Below, piece after piece: positions 9,671 to 18,339 of a stretch of DNA of 64,000 nt. A program made the translations under genes and the position numbers. Under the pieces are notes generated by a model, which was not told the origin of the DNA, did not search any database, and was given only the letters and a program-made list of their open reading frames with translations. Each line of letters opens with the position of its first letter. Position 1 is the first letter of the stretch. Origin of the DNA: Oceanobacillus damuensis (GTDB lineage Bacteria > Bacillota > Bacilli > Bacillales > Amphibacillaceae); assembly GCF_001618145.1 (NCBI RefSeq), contig NZ_LQNF01000025.1:1-64000 (forward strand). Direction: 5' to 3'.

Positions 9671-9979
9671 GTGACCAAAAAGGAAAAATGGTTTGCGATA
9701 ATGCTGCCGAAAGATGCTAATCGATTTCATCAAAGGCAGAAAAGAGCCGAAAAGATACTAAAAGCAGTGGTAAACAAACAGCGAAGAACTCAAATTGAAG
9801 CGATACTTCAATTTGCGATTTTTAACAATTTAACTGTAGAAATTCAACATTTTAGCTCACCTGACTTTATCACCACAATAGGAACATTGTACAAGATTGA
9901 TTTGGCAGAAGGAACACTGCAATTAGAAGACAGAACAGAAATTGCTCTTAACCATATCCTGGATATTTATGTAGACTAA
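9671..9979 (+). CDS. YolD-like family protein
   Basis: A 102-residue protein starting VTKKEKWFAIMLPKD. The W-x2-IMLPxD motif near the start and the ending IALNHILDIY resemble the YolD-like family, known as partners or neighbours of Y-family DNA polymerases (UvrX/YqjW) and often SOS-linked. No polymerase gene is adjacent here. GTG 9671 follows the preceding gene's stop by two bases. Confidence 0.6.
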   Translation: MTKKEKWFAIMLPKDANRFHQRQKRAEKILKAVVNKQRRTQIEAILQFAIFNNLTVEIQHFSSPDFITTIGTLYKIDLAEGTLQLEDRTEIALNHILDIYVD

Positions 9980-10131
9980 TCGTTTATATAGATTCCCAAT
10001 AATGTGCTACATATGCCATAGCAGTTATTCTTTAAATGGTTTTAATTGTTCAATTATCCGCAATCCGATTACTGTTAGGTTTCATACAATAATTGTTCTT
10101 GATATTGACAAAATGATCGAGGGAGACTTGG

Positions 10132-10347
10132 TTGCATCTAAAAAAATACAATAATTCATATTTTGCCACTAATGAAAGTTATCAATATGCTGCAGTTTGT
10201 ATTGCAATTATCGCAAAGCAATCAATTGAGTTATTGGTTAACTATGAGTCGTCACTTCATTATGTCTCTGAACGGTGGAAACAGTTATTTGCAGAAAGTG
10301 AAGGAAAAGACAAAAAGGTTTATTCCCTGCTTCCGTTGAATTTTTAG
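10132..10347 (+). CDS. hypothetical protein, weakly supported
   Basis: A 71-residue frame starting at TTG 10132 after GGGAGA. It has a hydrophobic stretch ([20 protein letters not shown]) and a basic/acidic tail. It sits in a decaying intergenic region between the YolD-like gene and repeat copy B, next to a frame with an internal stop, so it may itself be a remnant. Confidence 0.3.
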   Translation: MHLKKYNNSYFATNESYQYAAVCIAIIAKQSIELLVNYESSLHYVSERWKQLFAESEGKDKKVYSLLPLNF

Positions 10348-10361
10348 TCGATTTGCATTCT

Positions 10362-10547
10362 ATGGTCAATACGTACAGGAAGGTCGAAACCATGGATGAA
10401 GTAAAGAAAAAGACATTTTAAGGTACTGTCCTTACCCATGTAGATGGAGAAGTTCCTAATTTGACTGTTGATTTTGATGGGAGTGGCTCCATGTTGTCAA
10501 CCAGGAGTAAAGGTTTACAAGAAGAATATGTTTACATTACTTGGTAA
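10362..10547 (+). pseudogene. small gene remnant with in-frame stop
   Basis: The frame reads MVNTYRKVETMDEVKKKTF, then TAA at 10419-10421, then continues [20 protein letters not shown] to a stop at 10547. Loss of a single sense codon would explain the two halves. The family is unknown. Confidence 0.4.
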
Positions 10548-10560
10548 ACCGGGATATGAA

Positions 10561-10715
10561 GAACAAAAGCGCACCCGCCCTTGTTGGCGACGTACGGACT
10601 GGAATGAGGCGTAGGAGATAAAGAAACACGGCGACCGTAAGGATCCGAGGTTGACTTTTAGTACGAAGGTGAGGGAAGTCTCACTAGTCGCTGGGTGTTG
10701 GATCTGGACGTGGCT
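10561..10715 (+). repeat. dispersed intergenic repeat, copy B
   Basis: This is the partner of copy A (92-246) in inverted orientation, with the same start GAACAAAAGCGC, the same core GACGTACGGACTGGAATGAG and the same end CTGGACGTGGCT. It differs by scattered substitutions and short indels. It lies between gene remnants and the thioesterase operon. Confidence 0.75.
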
Positions 10716-10840
10716 ATTCCGGTAACTAAGTTATCCACAGCATTTAAATTTTATAGTTTCCTAAGAAACAAGAAACGGGTGTGCTTTTGAAAAAACTAAA
10801 TAAATAAGGTTTTATCTGTAACTATAGGAGGAGTAGATGA

Positions 10841-11275
10841 ATGATTGACAGGCATGTAAGTTATGATATGGAAATGACTGTTAATTGGGGAGATTGTGAT
10901 GCGGCGGGTATTTCGTATTATGCTAAGAATTTTGAATGGTATACGAATAGCTACATGCAACTTCTTGCTCATTACAGATTTCCTTATATGGAAACATTCC
11001 ATAACCATGGGATAAATCTTGTATGTTTGAAGGCCGATAGTACATATAAAAAAATGGTGCGCCCATTAGAAAATATTATTGTTCGTTCCTCTATTACATT
11101 ACTAGCGCGTACAAGGATGGAATTTGCGTATCAAATTATTAAAGAGAACGGGGAAATAGCGGCAGAAGGATATACATCCCATGCTTATGTTAATAATGAA
11201 GGGGTTCCTATGAATCTAGAAAAAAGTTTCCCAACTCTATGGGGAAAATTAAGTAATTTGGGCAAGCAGAGGTGA
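10841..11275 (+). CDS. acyl-CoA thioesterase, 4HBT hotdog fold
   Basis: A 144-residue hotdog thioesterase. The N-terminal motif VNWGDCDAAGISYYAKNFEW matches the 4-hydroxybenzoyl-CoA thioesterase family, with the catalytic Asp in GDCDAAG. GGAGGAG lies seven bases before ATG 10841. The ketosynthase begins eight bases past the stop, so the genes form one operon. It probably releases the acyl chain made or activated by its neighbours. YbgC-like acyl-CoA specificity is inferred only from the fold. Confidence 0.82.
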   Translation: MIDRHVSYDMEMTVNWGDCDAAGISYYAKNFEWYTNSYMQLLAHYRFPYMETFHNHGINLVCLKADSTYKKMVRPLENIIVRSSITLLARTRMEFAYQIIKENGEIAAEGYTSHAYVNNEGVPMNLEKSFPTLWGKLSNLGKQR

Positions 11276-11283
11276 GGGTAAAC

Positions 11284-12522
11284 ATGTATAAAGACCGTAT
11301 TGCAATTACAGGAATGGGGGCAATTACTCCGATTGGTTTGGACGTATCCTCCTATTGGAATAATTTAATTCTTAATAAGATTGGGGTGGGCCATATTCAG
11401 CGTTTTGATCCAAGTGAGTTACCGGTGAAGATCGCAGCCGAAGTGAAAGATTTTTCTCCCGCTGATTTCTTACCGAAAAAGCTTGTTAGAAATACAGATA
11501 TTTTCATGCAGTTTGCTTTAATTGCTACTCAAGAAGCATTGGCTGACAGTAATATCCATGTGCAATCAGATCGAATTGGAATTGTTGTTGGATCAGCCCT
11601 AGGTGGGATTTCCACTGTGACTAGTACACAAGAGCAGATAACGAAGTGTAATAGTTATCGATTAAGTCCACATATTGTCCCAAAGATGTTAGGGAATATT
11701 GCTGCTGCTCAAATAGCGATAATCCATGGGATACAAGGACCAAGTTTGACGGTGAACACAGCATGTTCTGCTGGGGCAGATGCAATAGGTATGGCCTCCA
11801 TGTTAATAAAATCTGGACAGGCAGATGCTGTTGTGGCCGTTGGGGCTGAGTCAATTCTTACTGGATTGATGGCTGCTGGTCTGTCCTCAGCACGGGCTCT
11901 TTCAACAAATAATAAGAGTCCAGAAAGGGCAAGTCGTCCGTTTGATTTAAACCGAGATGGATTTGTTATGGGAGAAGGTGGAGGAGCAGTTGTTCTGGAA
12001 AGATTAGATATTGCTATAGAACGTGAGGCAGATATTAAGGCGGAACTATTAGGTTATGCAAACAATACGGATGCATATCATGTTACATCTCCTGAACCTA
12101 CTGGTCGTGGGGAAATAAGCTGTATGAAAAGAGCTTTACAACAGGCAGAATTAACGCCTTCACAAGTTGATTATATTAATGCACATGGTACAGCAACAAA
12201 GGTTGGGGATCAGGTTGAGACAACTGCACTGAAAGCAGTTTTCGGTGAATCCTTGGCAAAAGAAATTCCTGTTAGCTCAACAAAAGGTGCTACTGGGCAT
12301 TTGATGGGAGCGGGTGGAGTGACAGAATTTATTGCTTGTATTCAAGCCATAAATGAAGGGGTTGCACCTCCAACGTTGAATTATGATAATCAAGATTCAG
12401 AGTGTGACCTCGATTACGTACCAAATCATTCTAGAAGAGTGGACATAAAGATAGCAATGTCTAATTCTTTCGGATTTGGTGGGCAGAACACATCATTAAT
12501 AATTGGAGAATATAAACATTAA
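11284..12522 (+). CDS. beta-ketoacyl-ACP synthase II-type (FabF-like)
   Basis: A 412-residue condensing enzyme with the full C-H-H triad: Cys161 (NTACSAG), His301 (NAHGTAT) and His339 (ATGHLMGAG). The late GFGGQN motif is also present. Length and motifs match FabF, which elongates acyl-ACP with malonyl-ACP. ATG 11284 is chosen over GTG 11272 because GAGGTGAGGG precedes it. Its location between a thioesterase and an acyl-CoA ligase, with no malonyltransferase, reductase or carrier protein, suggests a specialised acyl product and not housekeeping fatty acid synthesis. A decayed second ketosynthase lies just downstream. Confidence 0.9.
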   Translation: MYKDRIAITGMGAITPIGLDVSSYWNNLILNKIGVGHIQRFDPSELPVKIAAEVKDFSPADFLPKKLVRNTDIFMQFALIATQEALADSNIHVQSDRIGIVVGSALGGISTVTSTQEQITKCNSYRLSPHIVPKMLGNIAAAQIAIIHGIQGPSLTVNTACSAGADAIGMASMLIKSGQADAVVAVGAESILTGLMAAGLSSARALSTNNKSPERASRPFDLNRDGFVMGEGGGAVVLERLDIAIEREADIKAELLGYANNTDAYHVTSPEPTGRGEISCMKRALQQAELTPSQVDYINAHGTATKVGDQVETTALKAVFGESLAKEIPVSSTKGATGHLMGAGGVTEFIACIQAINEGVAPPTLNYDNQDSECDLDYVPNHSRRVDIKIAMSNSFGFGGQNTSLIIGEYKH

Positions 12523-12543
12523 GAGTAAGAGAGGGAATGTATT

Positions 12544-14205
12544 ATGGAGCAATTTACGTATGATACAACAATGTTTAGAGAAACGTTTGAACAAGAATTC
12601 ACCTATATTAATGGTTTTTTACGTAATATACACAGATTTGCAGATTGTCCTGCAATGACATGTCCCATTCGTGAAAATACATGGACATATGCCGATTTAA
12701 ACAAAGAAGTCAATCAATTAGCACATGCTCTTATAGAAGATAAGGTTGGAAAAAATGATGTCGTCATGTACCAACTCCTTAATTCGGCAGAATTTGTTTT
12801 TTGTTACTTAGCGCCACAAAAAATTGGAGCGATTAACAGTACTATTAATTTTCGTCTTTCTCCAGGAGAAACAGCATCGATTATTGATGATAGTAAGCCG
12901 AGTGTTTACATATATGATGCAGAAATTAAAGATACTGCAGAACAAGCCATAGCATTGGCAACACATCAACCGCAAAGAATCATTATGGCAGATATAACCG
13001 GTGAAATGGAAGCACCAGAAGGGCATGTCACTTTTTCAGAGTATGTTAACTATCACCCCGAAGAAGATCCGAAAGTAGACGTTCAAAGTCATATTTATGA
13101 TGAGACAACAAGGCTTTATACATCAGGAACGACAGGAAAACCAAAAGGAGTTCCATTAAACAATATTAATGAGATTCTTTCTGCGCATGATGTTGCCATG
13201 CATTTTCCTCTGAGTCCTCAGGATAAGACAATGAATATGACACCATGGTTTCATCGTGGAGGAATACATTCAGGAGGCCCATGTCCAACTTTATATATTG
13301 GAGGAGAAATTGTGATTTTAAGACATTTTCATCCAAAGACATGTTTGGAATATGTAGAAAAGTATGGCATAACCTTCCTAATTGGGGTCCCATCGATTTT
13401 GCAAATGTTACATAAAGTGCAAAAGAGAAAGTCAGTTGACTTTTCTAACTTAAAAGGGATCATAACCATGGGTGCACCTTTGGAAAAAGAAGATTGCATT
13501 CAATTTCAGGAAACATTGACGCCGAATATTTTCAATGGCTATGGTACCTCAGAAGCTTTTTGGAATACTTTCCTACGACCTTATAATTTGCCACAAATGG
13601 CGGGGTCAGCAGGGAAAGCTTGTACGGATGATGATGTGGCAGTTGTAAAAGTATATCCAGATCGCAAGGCGGAACCAGATGACTTAGTAGAGAAAAATGG
13701 AGAAGAAGTTGGGGAGGTCATTGTAAAGGCGCCCGGAAAAACCACTTACACCTATTTGAATAATGAAGAAGAAAGTAAGAAGCGTTTTTACAAGGGATGG
13801 ATTTATATTGGAGACATGGCTGCTTGGGATGAAAATGAGTTTGTCACGATAGTAGGTCGCAAAGATGATATGATCGTTTCATCTGGTGAAAATATTCATC
13901 CAGTCCAAGTGGAAGAGATTTTAAATCAACATCCAAAAGTAGCTGAGTCTGTCGTGGTTGGTGTTCAGGATGCTGTGAGAGGTGAATCTGTTGTGGCATA
14001 TGTAGTTAAAAATGATCCTTCTCTTACCATTCAAGACTTGCACAAGTATTGCACCGATAGTCTGATGCTAGCTGATTATAAAAAGCCTCGTTTTTACAGA
14101 TTTATTGAAGAACTGCCTTATACTGCCACAGGTAAGAAGAAGCATTTTATCATGAAAAGACAAGTAAAAAAGGATAAAGAACTTGGTTTATTAGAAAGAG
14201 GGTAA
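12544..14205 (+). CDS. AMP-dependent acyl-CoA synthetase (ANL superfamily)
   Basis: A 553-residue adenylate-forming ligase. The P-loop-like A3 motif TSGTTGKPKGVPL is near residue 195. The A5 motif NGYGTSEAFWNT, the A7 motif YIGDMAAWDENEF and the hinge GRKDDMIVSSGENIHP follow, and the A10 lysine is in TATGKKKHF. The family activates fatty or aryl acids with ATP and CoA. It is co-oriented, 21 bases after the ketosynthase, and likely supplies or recycles the acyl-CoA substrate of the operon. Confidence 0.88.
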   Translation: MEQFTYDTTMFRETFEQEFTYINGFLRNIHRFADCPAMTCPIRENTWTYADLNKEVNQLAHALIEDKVGKNDVVMYQLLNSAEFVFCYLAPQKIGAINSTINFRLSPGETASIIDDSKPSVYIYDAEIKDTAEQAIALATHQPQRIIMADITGEMEAPEGHVTFSEYVNYHPEEDPKVDVQSHIYDETTRLYTSGTTGKPKGVPLNNINEILSAHDVAMHFPLSPQDKTMNMTPWFHRGGIHSGGPCPTLYIGGEIVILRHFHPKTCLEYVEKYGITFLIGVPSILQMLHKVQKRKSVDFSNLKGIITMGAPLEKEDCIQFQETLTPNIFNGYGTSEAFWNTFLRPYNLPQMAGSAGKACTDDDVAVVKVYPDRKAEPDDLVEKNGEEVGEVIVKAPGKTTYTYLNNEEESKKRFYKGWIYIGDMAAWDENEFVTIVGRKDDMIVSSGENIHPVQVEEILNQHPKVAESVVVGVQDAVRGESVVAYVVKNDPSLTIQDLHKYCTDSLMLADYKKPRFYRFIEELPYTATGKKKHFIMKRQVKKDKELGLLERG

Positions 14206-14249
14206 TTTTTACATATTACAATAGATTATATTTCAGTTAGGAGAAACTA

Positions 14250-14335
14250 TGATGAAACGTAGAGTAGTCCTAACGGGGAGTGGAGGTTGTTTCACCATTA
14301 GGCAATGATGTCGATACATTTTGGACAAGCAAGGA
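14250..14335 (+). pseudogene. ketosynthase II N-terminal fragment
   Basis: After AGGAG the frame begins MMKRRVVLTGSG, then shifts frame and continues VEVVSPLGNDVDTFWTSKD. Together these are the FabF N-terminus (MKRRVVxTGxGVVSPLGNDVDTFW). The match ends abruptly at AAGGATACCT, where opposite-strand FabF sequence begins. It was probably once the fourth gene of the thioesterase operon. Confidence 0.75.
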
Positions 14336-14553
14336 TACCTGATGCCATATTCCCAATCATCATTGGAATTAAAAATGGGGACACGCATTTTGCTCCCTTT
14401 TCCATTACAGTTTGATGATTATCTAATAATGTCTGGAGCCTACCAATACCTGACCAATATAAATTCCCATTCGATCTTTATTCACATTATATTTAAAAGT
14501 GGATCAGAGGAGGGGGTTGAAACATGCTTGAAGTAACTACGACATAAAAAGGT
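14330..14553 (-). pseudogene. ketosynthase II internal fragment, inverted
   Basis: The minus strand reads YVVVTSSM, then NKDRMGIYIG, then after a frameshift LLDNHQTVMEKGAKCVSPF and LIPMMIGNMASGI. These are consecutive FabF segments corresponding to about residues 75-145. It lies head-to-head with the plus-strand N-terminal fragment, which shows that a short inversion plus deletion destroyed a second ketosynthase gene. The C-terminal half, including the active-site cysteine, is absent. Confidence 0.75.
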
Positions 14554-14614
14554 ATTACTTCATTAAAAAGTTAGCTTATTAACAAGACAAAATTTAAATT
14601 GGAGACTATATAAT

Positions 14615-16279
14615 ATGAAAACAAAAAATCATCAAGTAGCCATCTTTGCCCTCGGAGGGATGGGGGAAATCGGAAAAAACATGTACGGTGTACAATTTCA
14701 AGACGAGATTATTATTATTGATGCTGGAATAAAATTTCCCGAAGATGAACTATTGGGAATTGATTATGTTATTCCTGATTATACGTATTTAGTTAAGAAT
14801 GTAGATAAAATTAAAGGGATTTTTATCACTCATGGTCACTTGGATCATATTGGTGGTCTTCCATATTTACTACGTGAAATTAACGTTCCAATATACGGTG
14901 GAAAGTTAGCATTAGGTTTAATTGGTAATGCATTAGAGGAACATGGCTTATTACGTCAAGCAGAGCTAAGAGAAATGAATGAAGATGAGATTGTGAAATT
15001 TCAAAAAACATCGATTTCATTTTTTAGAACGACACACAGTATTCCTGACTCCTATGGTATTGTCGTAAAGACACCAGCTGGAAAAATTGTTCATACCGGT
15101 GATTTTAAGTTTGATTTTACGCCAATTGGAGATCAAGCCAACTTGACAAAAATGGCTGAAATAGGAAAAGAAGGTGTTCTTTGCCTGTTATCAGATAGTA
15201 CAAACAGTGAAGTTCCAGGATTCACAATGTCTGAACGCAAGATTAGCGAAAACATTGACCAGATTTTTCGTTCAGTCGAAGGAAGAATTATTTTTGCAAC
15301 GTTTGCATCTAATATTTATCGACTACAACAAGCAGTAGATGCAGCGGTTAAATACGGTCGGAAAATTGCTGTTTTTGGCAGAAGCATGGATTCAGCGATA
15401 AATTTAGGTTCAGAGTTGGGATATATTAAAGCGCCTAAAGATACGTTTATTAAGCCATCAGAGTTAAATAAAATCCAAAAAAATAAAGTAGCCATTCTAT
15501 GTACTGGTAGTCAAGGGGAACCAATGGCTGCCCTATCTCGAATTGCTTTTGGCAACCATCGCCAAGTTCAAGTTATTCCTGGGGACACAGTAATCATCTC
15601 TGCATCACCAATACCGGGTAATACGTTAAGCGTGAATAAAACGATTAATCAGCTGTATAGAGTAGGGGCAGAAGTTATCCACGGGCCATTAAATGATATT
15701 CATGCGTCAGGTCATGGTGGACAAGAAGAAATGAAGCTTATGCTTCGATTAATAAAACCGAAGTATTTCCTTCCAATCCATGGGGAATATCGTATGTTGA
15801 AACATCATGTTAAACTAGCTCAGGATTGTGGTGTTTTAGAAGAGAACTGCTTTATTATGGATAACGGTGAAGTGTTAGCACTAGATAAAACGGAAGGTGT
15901 TCTAGCCGGGAAAATTCCATCTGGTTCTGTATATATTGATGGAAGTGGCATTGGAGATATTGGAAACATAGTTATAAGAGATCGGCGAATTCTTTCACAA
16001 GAAGGACTTGTGATTGTCGTTGTCACCATAAACATGAAAGAATATAAGGTGACAGCTGGACCTGATATCATTTCTCGTGGATTTGTCTACATGCGTGAGT
16101 CTGGTGATTTAATTAATGAAGCTCAAGGAAAGGTAGCCGATTATCTGACTATCTTAATGGAAAGAAAAACAAAAAAATGGTCTGAAATTAAGCAGGAAAT
16201 TTCAGACCTACTCACACCATTTTTATATGAAAAAACAAAGCGTAGGCCAATCATTCTCCCTATTATTATGGAAATCTAA
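14615..16279 (+). CDS. rnjA: ribonuclease J
   Basis: A 554-residue metallo-beta-lactamase/beta-CASP RNase nearly colinear with Bacillus RNase J1 (555 residues). The zinc motif HGHLDHIGG is near residue 75. [23 protein letters not shown], the beta-CASP block [12 protein letters not shown] and the late HASGHGG and PIHGEYRM follow, and the tail [12 protein letters not shown] is J1-like. It degrades and matures RNA by 5'-3' exonuclease and endonuclease action. A chromosome usually carries rnjA next to ykzG/rpoY, which is not seen here, so this may be an additional RNase J copy. The gene stands alone and ends at a strong terminator. Confidence 0.88.
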   Translation: MKTKNHQVAIFALGGMGEIGKNMYGVQFQDEIIIIDAGIKFPEDELLGIDYVIPDYTYLVKNVDKIKGIFITHGHLDHIGGLPYLLREINVPIYGGKLALGLIGNALEEHGLLRQAELREMNEDEIVKFQKTSISFFRTTHSIPDSYGIVVKTPAGKIVHTGDFKFDFTPIGDQANLTKMAEIGKEGVLCLLSDSTNSEVPGFTMSERKISENIDQIFRSVEGRIIFATFASNIYRLQQAVDAAVKYGRKIAVFGRSMDSAINLGSELGYIKAPKDTFIKPSELNKIQKNKVAILCTGSQGEPMAALSRIAFGNHRQVQVIPGDTVIISASPIPGNTLSVNKTINQLYRVGAEVIHGPLNDIHASGHGGQEEMKLMLRLIKPKYFLPIHGEYRMLKHHVKLAQDCGVLEENCFIMDNGEVLALDKTEGVLAGKIPSGSVYIDGSGIGDIGNIVIRDRRILSQEGLVIVVVTINMKEYKVTAGPDIISRGFVYMRESGDLINEAQGKVADYLTILMERKTKKWSEIKQEISDLLTPFLYEKTKRRPIILPIIMEI

Positions 16280-16285
16280 ACACAT

Positions 16286-16322
16286 AAAAATCCGTCCTAT
16301 TCATTCGTGGACGGATTTTTCA
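16286..16322 (+). terminator. terminator of rnjA
   Basis: AAAAATCCGTCC and GGACGGATTTTT form a stem and T run seven bases after the RNase J stop. Confidence 0.88.
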
Positions 16323-16477
16323 TTAACTAATTAGTTTTAAAAACAAATAAATTATCTGTTGTCAGTTATTTTCTTTATCGAGATTGTTTTACTGCTTATG
16401 GAATTGGTTCCAAATAGCTTTTGAATGGCTATGTTGTTTGGGTATATAGGGATTGCAATGGACTAGACCGGATAAGT

Positions 16478-16675
16478 ATAAATGTGATTTGGCCAAACTA
16501 TTTTGGGTGAGGACATATCAGCAATGACGGTAATAGGCTCAACTCTAGGTCCACTAACTTTCAGAATAGGATATGATACTTCCAAAGCGATACACCAGTA
16601 TTAATTGTCACATTACTATTTCCTGTTATTCAGGTTGTGTTTTCATTAATTGCCAAAAAGTCCCATAAATCTTAA
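16478..16675 (+). pseudogene. MFS transporter C-terminal remnant
   Basis: The pieces INVIWPNYFG, then after frameshifts ISAMTVIGSTLGPL and TFRIGYD, then LIVTLLFPVIQVVFSLIAKK to a TAA at 16673-16675, match the last membrane segments of CynX-type major facilitator proteins (IWANYFGR...IGSxLGPLPFG). At least two frameshifts and the missing N-terminus make it a relic. Confidence 0.6.
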
Positions 16676-16752
16676 TTGGTCAAAACACATAATTAAACAT
16701 AACATTGATTTAGGGGTTTCCAGTTAAATCCTATGGAAAATAATATAAAAGT

Positions 16753-16786
16753 AGAGACCTCACTAACATATGGGGTCTCTAAAAAA
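16753..16786. other. AGAGACC/GGTCTCT hairpin
   Basis: AGAGACC and GGTCTCT form a 7-bp stem with a loop of about 12 bases, adjacent to an A run (T run on the minus strand side upstream). It overlaps the downstream end of the HTH relic and could be a weak terminator. Confidence 0.35.
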
Positions 16787-16950
16787 TATTTAGATTCGCT
16801 CTCCATTTTTTTAGAATCTTCTTTTTTTATTCTTCAGTACCTTCCAATTTTAAATCCAGGAAACTTTCCTTCTTGTACTAATTTATATGTTGTCATCTCA
16901 CTAAGTTGCAAGTATTCTGCTACTTGTAAAACGGTCAAAATTTTCTGCAT
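16785..16950 (-). pseudogene. excisionase-type HTH protein, nonsense-truncated
   Basis: From ATG 16950 the minus strand reads MQKILTVLQVAEYLQLSEMT and then YKLVQEGKFPGFKIGRY, followed by TGA and RIKKEDSKK. This is the MerR/Xis-like helix-turn-helix in which GRYWRIKKED is expected, so TGG has become TGA. The DNA-binding helices are intact, and the short peptide might still be made. Confidence 0.65.
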
Positions 16951-17040
16951 AATATAAAATTCTTCCAAATCGTTAACTTATCCCTATCATACCACAATTG
17001 TTATCCAAGTTTTTAAAAAGCATAAGATAACTATCTCAAT

Positions 17041-17087
17041 TATAAATAACTATGCTTAAATATAAATAACTATGTTCAAATATAAGG
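17041..17087. repeat. 20-bp tandem repeat
   Basis: Two copies of a 20-base unit, TATAAATAACTATGCTTAAA and TATAAATAACTATGTTCAAA, are followed by a partial third (TATAAGG). They lie in the AT-rich stretch before the small winged-helix-like gene and could bind a regulator. Confidence 0.6.
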
Positions 17088-17100
17088 TTATGTAGATTTT

Positions 17101-17208
17101 GTGAAAAGTGGTAGATTAGTAGAGGATAATGAAGAATGGCGTAGTATGTATAACTTTTAAAATATTGGATATAAAGCTAACTGGGCTGGTTTGTACAAAA
17201 AGACATAA
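17101..17208 (+). pseudogene. short frame with in-frame stop
   Basis: The frame runs VKSGRLVEDNEEWRSMYNF, stop, NIGYKANWAGLYKKT. It looks like a small gene with one nonsense change. No family is recognised, and chance cannot be excluded. Confidence 0.25.
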
Positions 17209-17423
17209 TATTATTTGTTAGGAAATTCAATTAAGAAAAAAGTTATTTTTGAGGTCGTTATTTTATATATTGCTTGTGATTAATGTTTTCTCTATAGACG
17301 TAGTAAACTAGGGTGAAATTATTTTATTTAAAAATAAAATAGGAATATTTACATTTTCGCAGCTCTCTTGAATTTGTTAAAATTAGTCTGAACCAAATAT
17401 AAGATAATTAAGGAGACGCTTTA

Positions 17424-17663
17424 ATGGATTATCTAGAAGTTGCGAAAAAAAACAACTTAAATGTTATTGAAATAAGTATACTAGTTTACCTCAATCGTAA
17501 ATTTCCACATGCAGCTTCTGTTGAAGAAATGATCACAAGTGAAAATGCAAATTGGCAGGTAAATAAAGGCATAAGTGGTTTAATTAATAAAGGTTTGATA
17601 AGTAAAGATAATAATAAATATAAAATCGAAAGAGATAAATTATATGATGTTATAATGTATTAA
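17424..17663 (+). CDS. small winged-helix-like protein
   Basis: A 79-residue protein after AAGGAG. Residues 12-60 have the pattern of a winged helix (ISILVYLNRKFPHAASVEEM, then GISGLINKGLISKDNNKYKI), including the recognition-helix and wing layout common in small transcription factors. Seventeen bases after its stop begins a CheY-like fragment, so an operon with a response regulator once existed. A function as a regulator is inferred from shape only. Confidence 0.55.
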   Translation: MDYLEVAKKNNLNVIEISILVYLNRKFPHAASVEEMITSENANWQVNKGISGLINKGLISKDNNKYKIERDKLYDVIMY

Positions 17664-17680
17664 GAAAGGAATGTAGGTCT

Positions 17681-17778
17681 ATTTATAGGATACTTCTAGT
17701 AGATGATTCAACTTTTATGCGTAAATGGATTAATAATATATTGCATGAGTCACATCGATACAATTATGTCTGTAATTG
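17681..17778 (+). pseudogene. response regulator receiver, N-terminal fragment
   Basis: The frame SIYRILLVDDSTFMRKWINN followed by ILHESHRYNYV is a CheY-type beta1-alpha1 with the DD acidic pocket. It stops matching at GTAATTG (17772-17778). The missing remainder lies on the minus strand at 17982-18257, where it starts with the same GTAATTG. Confidence 0.75.
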
Positions 17779-17942
17779 GTAATTTGTGCTGCGGAAAGTG
17801 TCACCGGATTATTAAATTTAATGAACCTGTTATCATTGGAGAACTTTATACTATAGCTCATCAACAGTGTTTTTATCTTTTAAATGAGTTTGAGATGGAT
17901 CGAGGAAAATTTGGGTACATAGCTAATAAATATTTTAAATAG
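17745..17942 (+). CDS. small CxxC zinc protein, N-terminus changed by inversion
   Basis: A 65-residue frame whose body reads LCCGKCHRIIKFNEPVIIGE with a later HQQCF, a probable zinc knuckle. Its first ten or so codons are borrowed from the interrupted response regulator in another frame. If the 17772-18257 inversion is undone, the frame would instead start at TTG (MCCGKC...) behind a GGGGGT site, giving about 54 residues. The present ATG has no clear ribosome site, so expression is doubtful. Confidence 0.5.
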   Translation: MSHIDTIMSVIGNLCCGKCHRIIKFNEPVIIGELYTIAHQQCFYLLNEFEMDRGKFGYIANKYFK

Positions 17943-17981
17943 CCTTCCTTCATTAGATGGCTATTTTTGTGTACTGCATAT

Positions 17982-18257
17982 TCAATTTATAACATTATCT
18001 ACAACGTCAACTAGATTATTAAAGTTAGGCTTAATGATAAAATCTTTGGCACCTATGGATAAACATTCCTGTATAGATGAGGATTTTGCTAGCGAAGAAC
18101 AAATAATAACTTTAACACCTGAAAATAAATGTACAAGGTGTCTTAAAGTTTGTACTCCATCCATATCATCCATGACTAGATCCATAATCACAATATCAGG
18201 TTGAAGTTCATTATATTTTAAAATAGCTTCTTGACCATTTGAAGCTTCTGCAATTAC
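17982..18257 (-). pseudogene. response regulator receiver, C-terminal part, inverted
   Basis: The minus strand reads VIAEASNGQEAILKYNELQP, then DIVIMDLVMDDMDGVQTL with the phospho-acceptor Asp (IMDLVM), the switch residues ICSSL, and the conserved lysine in AKDFIIKPN. It is a complete CheY receiver from beta2 onward but has no start. It joins to the plus-strand fragment through the shared heptamer GTAATTG with a one-base frame slip. A single-domain receiver of this type may be CheY or sporulation-linked. Confidence 0.8.
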
Positions 18258-18339
18258 TTACCCCCCATAGATTAGCTATTCTACAGTATCATTGATACCG
18301 GCTTACTTAGAGTCTGGTAATATCCAAAAAAATCGTAGT

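Noticed and set aside
14321-14536. A 71-residue plus-strand protein
   Set aside because: It is the complement of the inverted FabF fragment, which explains the sequence better.
16733-16957. A 74-residue plus-strand protein
   Set aside because: The opposite strand encodes a recognisable HTH sequence with one nonsense change. The plus frame is its shadow.
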